DNA of 10,000 nucleotides from Asticcacaulis sp. (GTDB lineage: Bacteria; Pseudomonadota; Alphaproteobacteria; Caulobacterales; Caulobacteraceae). The position numbers and the translations under genes are program-made. A model generated the notes under the pieces. That model did no database searches and was not told the origin of the DNA. It saw nothing but the letters and a program-made list of their open reading frames with translations. The stretch is from contig NZ_JAIWNX010000246.1 of the NCBI RefSeq assembly GCF_020217185.1, positions 1-10,000 on the forward strand, given 5' to 3'. Of the stretch, positions 1 to 7,097 are shown piece after piece (position 1 is the first letter of the stretch; every line of letters begins with the position of its first letter).

Positions 1-26
1 CACAGCCATGCGCTGGAGATAGAGGG

Positions 27-1661
27 TTAGGCCTCTTTGGCCTTATCGACGCGCCCACCCAGTTGCACCACCGCCAGAAGCGCCGGCATCAGCGCCGCTT
101 CGTTACCGGAAACCGCGAAGTAGATCGGCTTCCAGACCGGCTTGAACTTTTCCTTATAGGCGCGAAGACCGTCGAAATTGTACATCTCGCCACCATAGGC
201 GTAGATCAGCGCCGCGATCTTGTTCCACATGGGGCTTAAAGGCCGCGCCTCCAGCCCGCCCAGCGGGGCCATGCCGAGGCTGAACCACTGATAACCTTCG
301 TCGCGGGCGTAAAAGATCAGCCGAAGGAACAGATACTCCATGATATTGGGCGGGGCCTCCGGCGCATAGCGCATCAGGTCGAGGCTGAGAGAAGTCCGGC
401 CTTCGGCGGCCCACAGATTGGCAAAGGCCATGATTTCACCGCCGATGCGGATGACGGCGATCGGCGTCAGGCGGATATAGTCCGGATCGAAATAGCCCAG
501 AGAATAGCCCTTCTCCTTGCCCTTCTTTTCTTCCAGCCAGGCATCGGAAATGGCTTTCAGGCGCGGCAGATGGGTCTCCACCGCTTCGGGATGCAGCACT
601 TCGAACTGGGCTTCGGCCTGTTCGAACTTGCGCCACACCTGCCGAAAACTGTAACCTTTTTTCCCCGCCAGATCGAAGCTTTGTACGGGCACCAGCGCCT
701 CTTCGCCGATCTTGAAGGGCCTTAGCCCCAGATCAATGGCCAGAGGCAGGAACTCCGTCGTTACGCGGTAGATGGACAGCTTGGCATTGGCCAGTGCCGC
801 CATTTCCTTCAACCGCCAGCCCAGCTTTTGCACCTCTTCCGGCGGGCCGACGGGGGCGGACAGGACCACCCAGTTACGACCCGCAACACCATACATGGCA
901 AAGGCCGTGCGCGCCTCATTCCACAGGATATGTTTGTCGCCGGTAAGCGCCAGCCAGGCCTGCGGGTCCCGCGCCAGCGAAACCACTCCGCGCAGATCCT
1001 CCATATCTTCATCATCAGGCAGGTCCGGCGTGGCGCGCGCCAGCCCGAACAGGCGATAGAGAGCGAACAAGGCCACCGTAATGGCGATGACCACCAGACC
1101 GCGCAGGAAGCGCGAGACGCTGGCCTCATAGGCAAAGCGCTGCCACAGTTCATGGGCATAGGGGGTGCGCTCATAGAAGTAGAAGCCCGCTGTGGCCACA
1201 AGGATCAGCACGGTCGCCGTCACCAGCAACCAGATCGGCTTCAGCGTTAGCGTCATCAGACGTGAGCGGCGGTTAAAGGCGCGCTTGCACGGCAGGAGCA
1301 GCAGGGCGCAGACCACCATCACCTCGGCTACGCCGAAGGCCAGTTCGCGCGTCATCGACAGGATGGCCCCGGCGACCAGCAGACCCAGCGCCATATACCA
1401 GGCCGAATCCAGCCGCTCCCACAGGCCACGCGCCGCAAACAACAGCAACACCCCGGTGGCGACACCGGCGACGTGCGACAGTTCCACCACCTCAAGCGGC
1501 AGCCACTGACGCACAAACGGCATGGCTTCGGGATCAATAGGCGACAGCACCGAAGCCAGCAGGAAGGCGCCGGCCAGCATCATCAATACCGCCATGATCT
1601 TGGGCACGGCGACGATGGCCATGTCGAGCACAAGGGCTTTGATGTCTTTGTGATGCTTCAT
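27..1661 (-). CDS. Short MprF/LpiA-like phosphatidylglycerol lysyltransferase (synthase half only, DUF2156)
   Basis: Probable membrane enzyme that transfers an amino acid, usually lysine, from aminoacyl-tRNA to phosphatidylglycerol, making the inner-membrane surface less negative. From the ATG at 1661 (544 residues) I see about six hydrophobic segments near residues 20-40, 63-79, 88-102, 109-123, 142-162 and 186-206, then a soluble domain from about 215 to the end. That domain carries family hallmarks: FSLGMAPLGG (G463 region), YNFDGLRAYKEKFKPVW near the C-terminus, and KGYSFRQVWRKFEQA in the middle. Full MprF/LpiA proteins are about 850 residues with an N-terminal flippase of about eight further helices; that part is absent, and the upstream gene ends only 62 bases away, so this is a short form and not a cut-off ORF. 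A GTG at 1670 is in frame, but the AAAGG ribosome site overlaps it and favours the ATG. The amino acid transferred cannot be read from sequence. Confidence 0.85.
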   Translation of the reverse strand: MKHHKDIKALVLDMAIVAVPKIMAVLMMLAGAFLLASVLSPIDPEAMPFVRQWLPLEVVELSHVAGVATGVLLLFAARGLWERLDSAWYMALGLLVAGAILSMTRELAFGVAEVMVVCALLLLPCKRAFNRRSRLMTLTLKPIWLLVTATVLILVATAGFYFYERTPYAHELWQRFAYEASVSRFLRGLVVIAITVALFALYRLFGLARATPDLPDDEDMEDLRGVVSLARDPQAWLALTGDKHILWNEARTAFAMYGVAGRNWVVLSAPVGPPEEVQKLGWRLKEMAALANAKLSIYRVTTEFLPLAIDLGLRPFKIGEEALVPVQSFDLAGKKGYSFRQVWRKFEQAEAQFEVLHPEAVETHLPRLKAISDAWLEEKKGKEKGYSLGYFDPDYIRLTPIAVIRIGGEIMAFANLWAAEGRTSLSLDLMRYAPEAPPNIMEYLFLRLIFYARDEGYQWFSLGMAPLGGLEARPLSPMWNKIAALIYAYGGEMYNFDGLRAYKEKFKPVWKPIYFAVSGNEAALMPALLAVVQLGGRVDKAKEA

Positions 1662-1669
1662 ACCCCTCA

Positions 1670-1674
1670 CCTTT
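1670..1674 (-). promoter_or_regulatory. Ribosome binding site that decides the start of the MprF-like gene
   Basis: On the minus strand AAAGG lies 8 bases before the ATG at 1661. The alternative upstream GTG at 1670 shares its first base with this motif and could not use it. This supports the ATG start. Confidence 0.55.
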
Positions 1675-1723
1675 ACACGGCGCGGGGATTCGCTAAAATC
1701 GTTTTCGCGGCTTAATACCGACG

Positions 1724-2470
1724 TTACCCCGCCTTACGGCACCAGGCGTCCTGAATAGCCAACTGGTTGCACAGACGTTCGGCCTGTTGAGGTGAATGTA
1801 CCGGCCCGATGCGCAGGCGCACCAGCACCTGACCATTAGCGGCGGTGACCGGTTGCAGGATCGGATTGAAATTATCAAGACCCGGATGTTTGGCACGCAG
1901 GTCGTGCCACGCCGCTTCGGCCACGGCGCGTGAGCTGAATGAGCCCACCTGAACGCTGCGGACCATTTGCTCGATACCGTTATCGGCGGGTTTGGCTACG
2001 GTTTTGAGCACCGGAGCTTTCGCAACTTTTTCAACCACTGCCTGTACCGGTGGCTCTGTCCGGGCCTCGGTCTGGGTCTGGGCCAGCCTCGTCGTCGCGG
2101 CAGGAGAAACGCCCGTCTCCAGCGGCGTGTCCGCGTCAGGGCGCTCCATATCGAGCGGATTGACCACGCGGATCAGGTTACCGGCGGCGTCCTTCGGCAC
2201 GGCGGCCAGCAGGCCATCCTTGCCCGTGGTCAGTTCCTTGGCCGTCTCAAAAGCCAGTTGAATCTGTTCGTCACGCGTAGCGGAGGAGGAAGATTCCGAA
2301 GCGGATGACGCTTGGTCACCCTTTCCTTCGATGTCGATTTCGGCTAAACGCGCGGCCATCCGCTGGAAATCCTTGCCGTCGCCCTTGGGCATATCGCACC
2401 CCGACAGTCCGGCCGCCACGCAGGCGACGGTCAGCAGAGCCAGTCTCGAAACGGAAAAGAGAGAGCGCAT
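1724..2470 (-). CDS. SPOR-domain lipoprotein
   Basis: Predicted envelope lipoprotein of 248 residues. Residues 1-24 form a lipoprotein signal peptide (basic start, hydrophobic core, then LSGC lipobox) with Cys25 as the lipidated residue. A Ser-rich stretch lies near residues 56-65, followed by a long low-complexity Ala/Val/Lys/Pro linker (about 125-165), then a SPOR domain at about 170-248, starting SVQVGSFSS and continuing through QVLVRLRIGPV. SPOR domains bind peptidoglycan stripped of stem peptides, typically at the division septum, so a septal or cell-wall role is a family-based inference. Residues after Cys25 are Asp-Met; Asp at +2 retains lipoproteins in the inner membrane in E. coli, but that rule is not safe in Alphaproteobacteria. 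Start: ATG at 2470 with GAGAGG eight bases upstream. It is not RlpA: no double-psi barrel domain is visible. It lies upstream of the MprF-like gene on the same strand, and the two may be co-transcribed. Confidence 0.85.
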   Translation of the reverse strand: MRSLFSVSRLALLTVACVAAGLSGCDMPKGDGKDFQRMAARLAEIDIEGKGDQASSASESSSSATRDEQIQLAFETAKELTTGKDGLLAAVPKDAAGNLIRVVNPLDMERPDADTPLETGVSPAATTRLAQTQTEARTEPPVQAVVEKVAKAPVLKTVAKPADNGIEQMVRSVQVGSFSSRAVAEAAWHDLRAKHPGLDNFNPILQPVTAANGQVLVRLRIGPVHSPQQAERLCNQLAIQDAWCRKAG

Positions 2471-2493
2471 AGCTTCATCCTCTCACAAGCCGT

Positions 2494-2508
2494 TTAAATC
2501 GTCGTTAG
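2494..2508 (+). promoter_or_regulatory. Possible CtrA-like box in the divergent lipoprotein/panC gap
   Basis: TTAA, seven bases, then TTAG: one mismatch in the half-sites of the Caulobacter CtrA consensus TTAA-N7-TTAA. It sits in the 57-base gap between divergent genes, where a regulator could act on either. A 15-base pattern with one allowed mismatch is expected a few times by chance in 10 kb, so this is only a candidate. Confidence 0.18.
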
Positions 2509-2527
2509 TAATTTTGGTTAATGCCCC

Positions 2528-3388
2528 ATGTCCGCTTCCGCTGCTTCTCTCCTGCCCCGCGTCCGCGACCTGAGCGCCCTGCGCGACGCGGTTTCCGGCT
2601 TTCGCCACAAAGGGCTGCGTATCGGCTTTGTGCCGACCATGGGCGCGTTGCACGACGGGCATCTGGCGCTGGTGCGGCACGCCAAAACCTTAAGCGACGT
2701 GGTGGTGGTTTCGGTCTTCGTAAACCCTAAACAGTTTGCGCCGCATGAGGATTTCGACCGTTATCCGCGCACCGAGGACAAGGACGCGCAGCTTCTGGAA
2801 AGCGTTGGGGCGGACCTGCTCTATCTGCCGAGCGTTGATCTGATGTACCCCGCCGTCTTTGCCTCAAGCGTCCACGTCGAAGGCCCGGCGCGCGAACTGG
2901 AAGGCACCTTCCGCCCGCAGTTTTTCGACGGCGTGGCCACGGTGGTCATGAAGCTGTTCAATCAGGTGCAGCCCGACGTCGCCATCTTTGGCGAAAAAGA
3001 TTACCAGCAGCTTCAGGTCGTAAAGACCTTTGTGCGCGATCTCGACCTGCCGGTGGCGGTGGTAGGGATGCCGACCGTGCGCGAAGCCGACGGTCTGGCC
3101 CTGTCGTCGCGCAACGCCTATCTCAGCCCTGAGGAACGCCAGACGGCGGCGCGCCTGATCGTCGAGCTGAACGCCGTGGCTGAAGCCGTGCGTTCCGGTG
3201 GCGAGCGCGAAAAGGCGCTCAACACGGCGAAGGCCAACCTTCTGGCCGCCGGTTTCGGTCCGGTGGACTATGTGGAGCTGCGCGACGCCAATACGCTGGC
3301 GGTTGCCGACGCGCAGACGCCGAACCTGCGCCTTCTGGCGGCGGCGTGGCTGGGCAAGACGCGCCTGATCGACAATATCGCGGTTTAA
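2528..3388 (+). CDS. panC: Pantothenate synthetase (pantoate--beta-alanine ligase)
   Basis: Cytosolic enzyme joining pantoate and beta-alanine with ATP to give pantothenate, AMP and pyrophosphate, the last step to vitamin B5 and hence coenzyme A. The 286-residue length is normal for the family. Visible hallmarks are PTMGALHDGH at 36-45 (the HIGH-type nucleotide-binding motif, H42 and H45), FVNPKQF at 64-70, FGEKDYQQLQVVK from 154 and ALSSRNAYLS from 191 (the KMSKS-like region). Start: the ATG at 2528 gives a protein that begins shortly before the conserved core; no clear Shine-Dalgarno motif precedes it, so a leaderless or weakly initiated message is possible. A second ATG at 2521 is in another frame. 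panB and panD are not in this window. The gene converges on the FkbM gene, with four bases between stops and no visible terminator in that gap. Confidence 0.96.
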   Translation: MSASAASLLPRVRDLSALRDAVSGFRHKGLRIGFVPTMGALHDGHLALVRHAKTLSDVVVVSVFVNPKQFAPHEDFDRYPRTEDKDAQLLESVGADLLYLPSVDLMYPAVFASSVHVEGPARELEGTFRPQFFDGVATVVMKLFNQVQPDVAIFGEKDYQQLQVVKTFVRDLDLPVAVVGMPTVREADGLALSSRNAYLSPEERQTAARLIVELNAVAEAVRSGGEREKALNTAKANLLAAGFGPVDYVELRDANTLAVADAQTPNLRLLAAAWLGKTRLIDNIAV

Positions 3389-3392
3389 GGGG

Positions 3393-4541
3393 TTAGCCGG
3401 CGTACAGCAGCGTGTCCCAGATCATGCCGGAATAGTGTCTGAGTTCAAAGCGATAGTCGGGCCGCATGTCCTGGATCAGGGCGCTCAGGCGCAGGAGATC
3501 GTCGGATGTGTGGTAGGCGCTGATGGCCAGTTTCGGCCGATAGGTCTCAATCGTCCGGCGCATCCCTTCGAGGGCCGGACCTTCGGCGCCTTCGATATCC
3601 AGCTTGACGAAGGTGACCTCCCCCAGATTCAGCGCATCAAGGGCGACCACCGGCAGCTCAATGCTACCGTCGGCGTCGATACGGCTCCCCATCGCCCCTG
3701 TGGCTGAAAACCGCACCGTGTCGGCCTGGCTCCACAGGCCGGCGGCGTGACAGGTCACGTGCGGCGTCGCGGCAAAGGCCTCACTCAGGGCCGCAAAATT
3801 TTCAGGATCCAGCTCAAAGGCGTGCACCTGCCGGCATGGCCCGCCCAGATGCCCGAAGAAGGCGCGCACCGTATCGCCATCATAGGCTCCGCCATCGACC
3901 AGCACATCGTCGCGCGACGGCGGGCAAAGCGCATTGTCGAGATAGATCTGATCATGCGGCCGGACAATGCCGTCCAGCGCCGCCGCATCCCAGGTCAGAC
4001 GGTAGGCCAGAAGCGCCGACAGGGTGCGAAGGCTTTCGGTGTCCGTGAACAGCTCTTGCCCCAGACGATGGATGGCGGCGACCTCGTCGCGGTCCGAAAA
4101 GGCCTGAAGCGCCGTAAACATGGCATTGCCGCTAAAGGTTTGCCCCAGCTTTGGCATGACCTCGAAATAGAACAGTAAGGGCCCCGGATGCGCGCCCCAG
4201 ATGGCCTGAAAATGCTTGGCCGGTTTTTCCGAGCCGGCACAAATGACGCCGACCGCGTCGGGTGTCTTTGTCAGAAGCTGACTCAAGGCCGCGTCGCCAA
4301 TCACCGGCAAGCCGTAAAGGCTTTGCCCGTCGCGCAGATTATCGACCACGGCGATGACATTCAGCCGCTCGCAGGCATAGCGGACAAAGCTCTGGGCCAT
4401 CACCGAGCCCGCTCCCAGAAGCACCAGCGGCACGCGGTCATAATCGAGATCGGAGCGTGCCCGGCTTAAGGCGTCAAGACGCGCCAGAAACCCGACATCG
4501 CCAAAATCCACAGGCCCGTCCAACAGTTCGCGATAACGCAT
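3393..4541 (-). CDS. FkbM-family methyltransferase with an N-terminal Rossmann-like domain
   Basis: Predicted SAM-dependent methyltransferase, 382 residues. The N-terminal third has a nucleotide-binding-like pattern: PLVLLGAGS at 38-46 followed by IAVVDN at 63-68 and LYGLPVIGD shortly after, resembling the small Rossmann domain seen ahead of sugar-modifying enzymes. The FkbM domain starts near residue 213 with VDGGAYDGDT (D216 to T224, the SAM-binding motif I) and carries FVKLDIEGAE around D315-E320, the FkbM signature. FkbM relatives O-methylate sugars or polyketides, so a surface-polysaccharide or glycan substrate is plausible but not shown. Start: ATG at 4541 with GGAGG seven bases upstream, a strong ribosome site. 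No glycosyltransferase or polysaccharide genes are adjacent. It lies 74 bases after the DUF1489 gene on the same strand and may be read from the same promoter. Confidence 0.83.
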   Translation of the reverse strand: MRYRELLDGPVDFGDVGFLARLDALSRARSDLDYDRVPLVLLGAGSVMAQSFVRYACERLNVIAVVDNLRDGQSLYGLPVIGDAALSQLLTKTPDAVGVICAGSEKPAKHFQAIWGAHPGPLLFYFEVMPKLGQTFSGNAMFTALQAFSDRDEVAAIHRLGQELFTDTESLRTLSALLAYRLTWDAAALDGIVRPHDQIYLDNALCPPSRDDVLVDGGAYDGDTVRAFFGHLGGPCRQVHAFELDPENFAALSEAFAATPHVTCHAAGLWSQADTVRFSATGAMGSRIDADGSIELPVVALDALNLGEVTFVKLDIEGAEGPALEGMRRTIETYRPKLAISAYHTSDDLLRLSALIQDMRPDYRFELRHYSGMIWDTLLYAG

Positions 4542-4567
4542 CGACGTCCCTCCGCCTGTGACTCTTT

Positions 4568-4597
4568 CCGGGCATCACGTCCCGGCGATTCGTCGCC
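4568..4597 (-). other. Two overlapping hairpins in the gap before the FkbM gene
   Basis: CCGGG (4568-4572) pairs with CCCGG (4581-4585), and GGCGA (4584-4588) pairs with TCGCC (4593-4597) across a four-base loop. They share bases 4584-4585, so they compete. They lie downstream of DUF1489 and 27 bases upstream of the methyltransferase start. No T-run follows on the minus strand, so this is not a typical terminator; it could be a processing or leader structure, or chance in GC-rich DNA. Confidence 0.25.
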
Positions 4598-4615
4598 AGT
4601 TTAGCACAGAGATCG

Positions 4616-5014
4616 TCACCACGCCCCGGCGTCGCGCAGAGCGGCGATCAGGTCCGCCGGTAGCGCCTCGCCTCCTGCCCCCTGCGGCAGGTCGCGCGGC
4701 GAATCCTTGACCTCCAGATAGCGCCAGCCCTGAAACGGACGGCGCGGCTGCGGCTCGGTCAGGATATGTTCGGTCGAAACCGTGATCAGGCATTGCGGCA
4801 GGTCGCCCTCCACCGTGTCGATGGCTGCGATCGGCCGCCGCACCAGAATGACCCCCTTGATCACCCAGTAGAGCGAACCGCCATCCAGCAGTTCTTCGGC
4901 GCGTTTGGGCGTCTGGCGCGTATGGATGGTGCGGGTCTTGTGTCCTTGCTCCCAGCGGAGCAGGTCATCGACCGTATCGGCCCCCACACACAGCTTGACC
5001 AGATTAACGCTCAT
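4616..5014 (-). CDS. DUF1489 family protein
   Basis: Conserved protein of 132 residues with no function I can name. It begins MSVNLVKLCVGADTVDDLL and contains the phrases TPKRAEELLDGGSLYWVIKG and RPFQGWRYLEVKD, which I recognise as typical of DUF1489, a family found chiefly in Alphaproteobacteria. No signal peptide or membrane segment is visible, so it is probably cytosolic. The ATG at 5014 is chosen; GGAG lies ten bases before it. An in-frame TTG at 5023 would add three residues but sits almost on top of that GGAG. It is transcribed divergently from the patatin gene and lies upstream of the FkbM methyltransferase on the same strand. Confidence 0.8.
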   Translation of the reverse strand: MSVNLVKLCVGADTVDDLLRWEQGHKTRTIHTRQTPKRAEELLDGGSLYWVIKGVILVRRPIAAIDTVEGDLPQCLITVSTEHILTEPQPRRPFQGWRYLEVKDSPRDLPQGAGGEALPADLIAALRDAGAW

Positions 5015-5044
5015 CCTACGCAAGCTCCACAGTTTTTAACCACA

Positions 5045-5073
5045 TTGGCAACAGCGCCCGCCGGGGCTATCTA
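5045..5073 (+). promoter_or_regulatory. Candidate housekeeping promoter for the patatin gene
   Basis: TTGGCA (5045-5050) and GCTATCTA (5066-5073) are separated by 15 bases. They resemble the Caulobacter housekeeping pattern TTGACG ... GCTANAWC, with mismatches in both parts. Transcription would begin near 5080, leaving a short leader before the ATG at 5107. It lies in the divergent gap between DUF1489 and the patatin gene. Confidence 0.3.
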
Positions 5074-5106
5074 TGGGCAAGAGACTCATAATTCAAGGCC
5101 ACCCGC

Positions 5107-7044
5107 ATGGCGGAAGACACCTCTCTCGAAGCCGCCCTCGCCCGACTGTTCAACACGCCGACCGGACTGAAGGCCGCCAGTTGGATTACCCTGACCGGCG
5201 GCACGCGTCTGTTCAGCGCCGGTGACGAGTCCGATCACCTCTACCTGTTGCGCAGCGGACGCATGGGCGTGTTCCGCCACGACGACGATCATCAGGGTCT
5301 GCACCTGATCGGGGTGATCAAGCCGGGCGAGCCGGTAGGCGAAATGTCGCTGATTGCCGACACGCCGCACACCTCGACCGTCATTGCCCTGCGCGATTGC
5401 GAACTTATGGTCCTGCCCAAGGCCGACTTCCTCAAGGCCATCGAAGCCGCGCCGGACGTGTTGCTGGCCCTGTCGAAGCAGATGATCGAGCGCGCCCGCT
5501 CCGGCACCCCGCGCGAAGGCCGCCGCCACAACACCCCCAATGTCTTCGCTTTTTTTGCGCTGAACGACATCATCGTCCGCCCGCTGGTCGAACGTATCGC
5601 CGAACAGGTACGCGCGCTGGGCTATCGCGTCGCCGTACTCGACAAGGATCACCACGGCACCGGCGCCGATATTTTCGCCGAAGCTGAGGCGCACAACGAC
5701 TACGTGCTGCACGTCGCCGAAAAGCCGGAAAGCCACTGGCGGCTGCTCAGTTCACGTCAGGTCGATCACACCTTCTGGATCGCCGACGCCCGCCACCATT
5801 CGCAGCGCCCCCACAGCGACCCGGCGCGCCTGCCGGCCAGCACGCTGAACCTAGAGGACTCGCAACTGCTCGACCCGCTGGGGCTGCAACGCGCGCCCGA
5901 TCTGATCCTCATTCAGGCGCAGGAGGCCGACGGGCGTAAGGTGATCGCGCATACGCGCGACTGGCTGGACGCCTTCAAACCGGCGCGCTGGTTCCACGTG
6001 GGTGAACACTCGCTACCCGACGCGGCACGCATCGCCCGCATCGTCACCGGCCATTCCATCGGCGTGGTGTTTTCCGGCGGCGGGGCGCGCGCCTTTTCGC
6101 ACATCGGCGCGGTGCAGGCCCTGCGTGAAGCCCACATCCCCATCGACTTTATCTGCGGCTCGTCCATGGGGGCGATCATCGGCGGTTGCGTGGCGCTCGA
6201 CTGGTCCGACGCTGAAATCGACGCCCATATCCGCGAAGCCTTTGTCGTCTCCTCGCCGCTGGATGACGTCACCTTCCCCTTTGTCGCCCTGACCGGCGGG
6301 CGCAAGGTCGATCAGCGGTTAGAGCAGCATTTTGGCGATGTGTTGATCGAAGACCTGCCCCTGCCCTTCTTCTGCCTGTCGTCCAACCTCACCTCCGGCA
6401 CCATCAAGGTGCACAAGACCGGCCGCCTGCGTCAGGCCCTGCGCGCCTCTATCTCCCTGCCGGGCGTGATGCCGCCGGTGGTCGAAGACGATCAGGTGCT
6501 GGTCGATGGGGCGGTAATGCGCTCCTTCCCGGCCCTGATGATGCGCAATTCGCATCTGGGGACGGTCATCGGCGTCGATGTGACGCGCGCCAAGGGCATC
6601 GACCCCAAGAGCGTGCACGTCCCCAAAAGCCTGCCGACCTGGTTCCTCAAAGGCGACTGGCGCAAGGGGCCACCGATTGTCTCGATACTGATGCGCTCGG
6701 CCACCATCACCACGGCGGCGGATCTGGAGCAAAGCCGTCTGGCCTGTGACCTTTTGATCATTCCCGAACCCGAAGGCGTCGAAATCCGCGAATGGCACGC
6801 CTATGATCTGGCGGTGGAATCCGGCTATCAGACCAGCGTGCAAAGCCTGGCGCAGCTTGCGCAACCCGTGACGCAGCTGCGCAAACTGGGCATCAGCCTG
6901 CACCCCAATATCCCGGCCTTTACGCCGGACGACAGCTTCCTCACCCCACCGCGTCCCGATAAGCTGAAATACACGCTGAAACCACAGGGCGTCACCCTGC
7001 CGCGTTTTCTGAAGGGGCCGAAAAAACCGCAGCCCAAACTGTAG
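5107..7044 (+). CDS. Patatin-like phospholipase with N-terminal cyclic-nucleotide-binding-type domain (NTE family)
   Basis: Predicted serine lipase or lysophospholipase of 645 residues, with the domain order of bacterial neuropathy-target-esterase homologues. Residues about 15-130 form a cyclic-nucleotide-binding fold (LFSAGDESDHLYLLRSGRMGV, then VGEMSLIADTP at 77-87). Residues about 148-300 are the linker domain typical of this family. The patatin domain starts at about 319: FSGGGARAFSHIG supplies the oxyanion loop (G324-G326, R328), GSSMG at 351-355 the nucleophile Ser353, and DGA the catalytic Asp467, so the dyad is complete. The phosphate-binding cassette has His88 where cyclic-nucleotide binders usually have Arg (P-R), so ligand binding may be lost or changed. 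No signal peptide or clear membrane helix is visible, so it is probably cytosolic or peripheral. Start: ATG at 5107 with AAGG eight bases before it. The substrate is unknown; membrane phospholipid turnover is the family-based guess. Confidence 0.9.
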   Translation: MAEDTSLEAALARLFNTPTGLKAASWITLTGGTRLFSAGDESDHLYLLRSGRMGVFRHDDDHQGLHLIGVIKPGEPVGEMSLIADTPHTSTVIALRDCELMVLPKADFLKAIEAAPDVLLALSKQMIERARSGTPREGRRHNTPNVFAFFALNDIIVRPLVERIAEQVRALGYRVAVLDKDHHGTGADIFAEAEAHNDYVLHVAEKPESHWRLLSSRQVDHTFWIADARHHSQRPHSDPARLPASTLNLEDSQLLDPLGLQRAPDLILIQAQEADGRKVIAHTRDWLDAFKPARWFHVGEHSLPDAARIARIVTGHSIGVVFSGGGARAFSHIGAVQALREAHIPIDFICGSSMGAIIGGCVALDWSDAEIDAHIREAFVVSSPLDDVTFPFVALTGGRKVDQRLEQHFGDVLIEDLPLPFFCLSSNLTSGTIKVHKTGRLRQALRASISLPGVMPPVVEDDQVLVDGAVMRSFPALMMRNSHLGTVIGVDVTRAKGIDPKSVHVPKSLPTWFLKGDWRKGPPIVSILMRSATITTAADLEQSRLACDLLIIPEPEGVEIREWHAYDLAVESGYQTSVQSLAQLAQPVTQLRKLGISLHPNIPAFTPDDSFLTPPRPDKLKYTLKPQGVTLPRFLKGPKKPQPKL

Positions 7045-7097
7045 CGGTAAGCCGCAAAGCGGGGTAGGAAGCGTTCAACAACTCAGCAGGGTCCGGC

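Noticed and set aside
1..9. A minus-strand ATG at 9 that could begin a gene after the MprF-like gene (for example an acvB/virJ-type gene).
   Set aside because: Only three codons are visible and no ribosome site precedes it, so nothing supports a call.
828..1250. Plus-strand open frame inside the MprF-like gene.
   Set aside because: It is antisense to the conserved membrane/catalytic junction and has no recognisable domain or ribosome site.
1685..1715. Imperfect hairpin (CGCTAAAA / TTTTCGCG type) between the lipoprotein and MprF-like genes as a terminator.
   Set aside because: The stem has an internal mismatch, a three-base loop and no T-run after it; it may not terminate anything.
5086..5736. 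Long minus-strand open frame opposite the patatin gene.
   Set aside because: It is a GC-rich shadow of a clearly identified gene and overlaps the conserved cyclic-nucleotide-binding region; its translation has no family resemblance.
7041..7062. Short alternative hairpins (GCGG/CCGC and CCGC/GCGG) after the patatin gene.
   Set aside because: Four-base stems without a T-run are expected by chance in GC-rich DNA and are not a convincing terminator.
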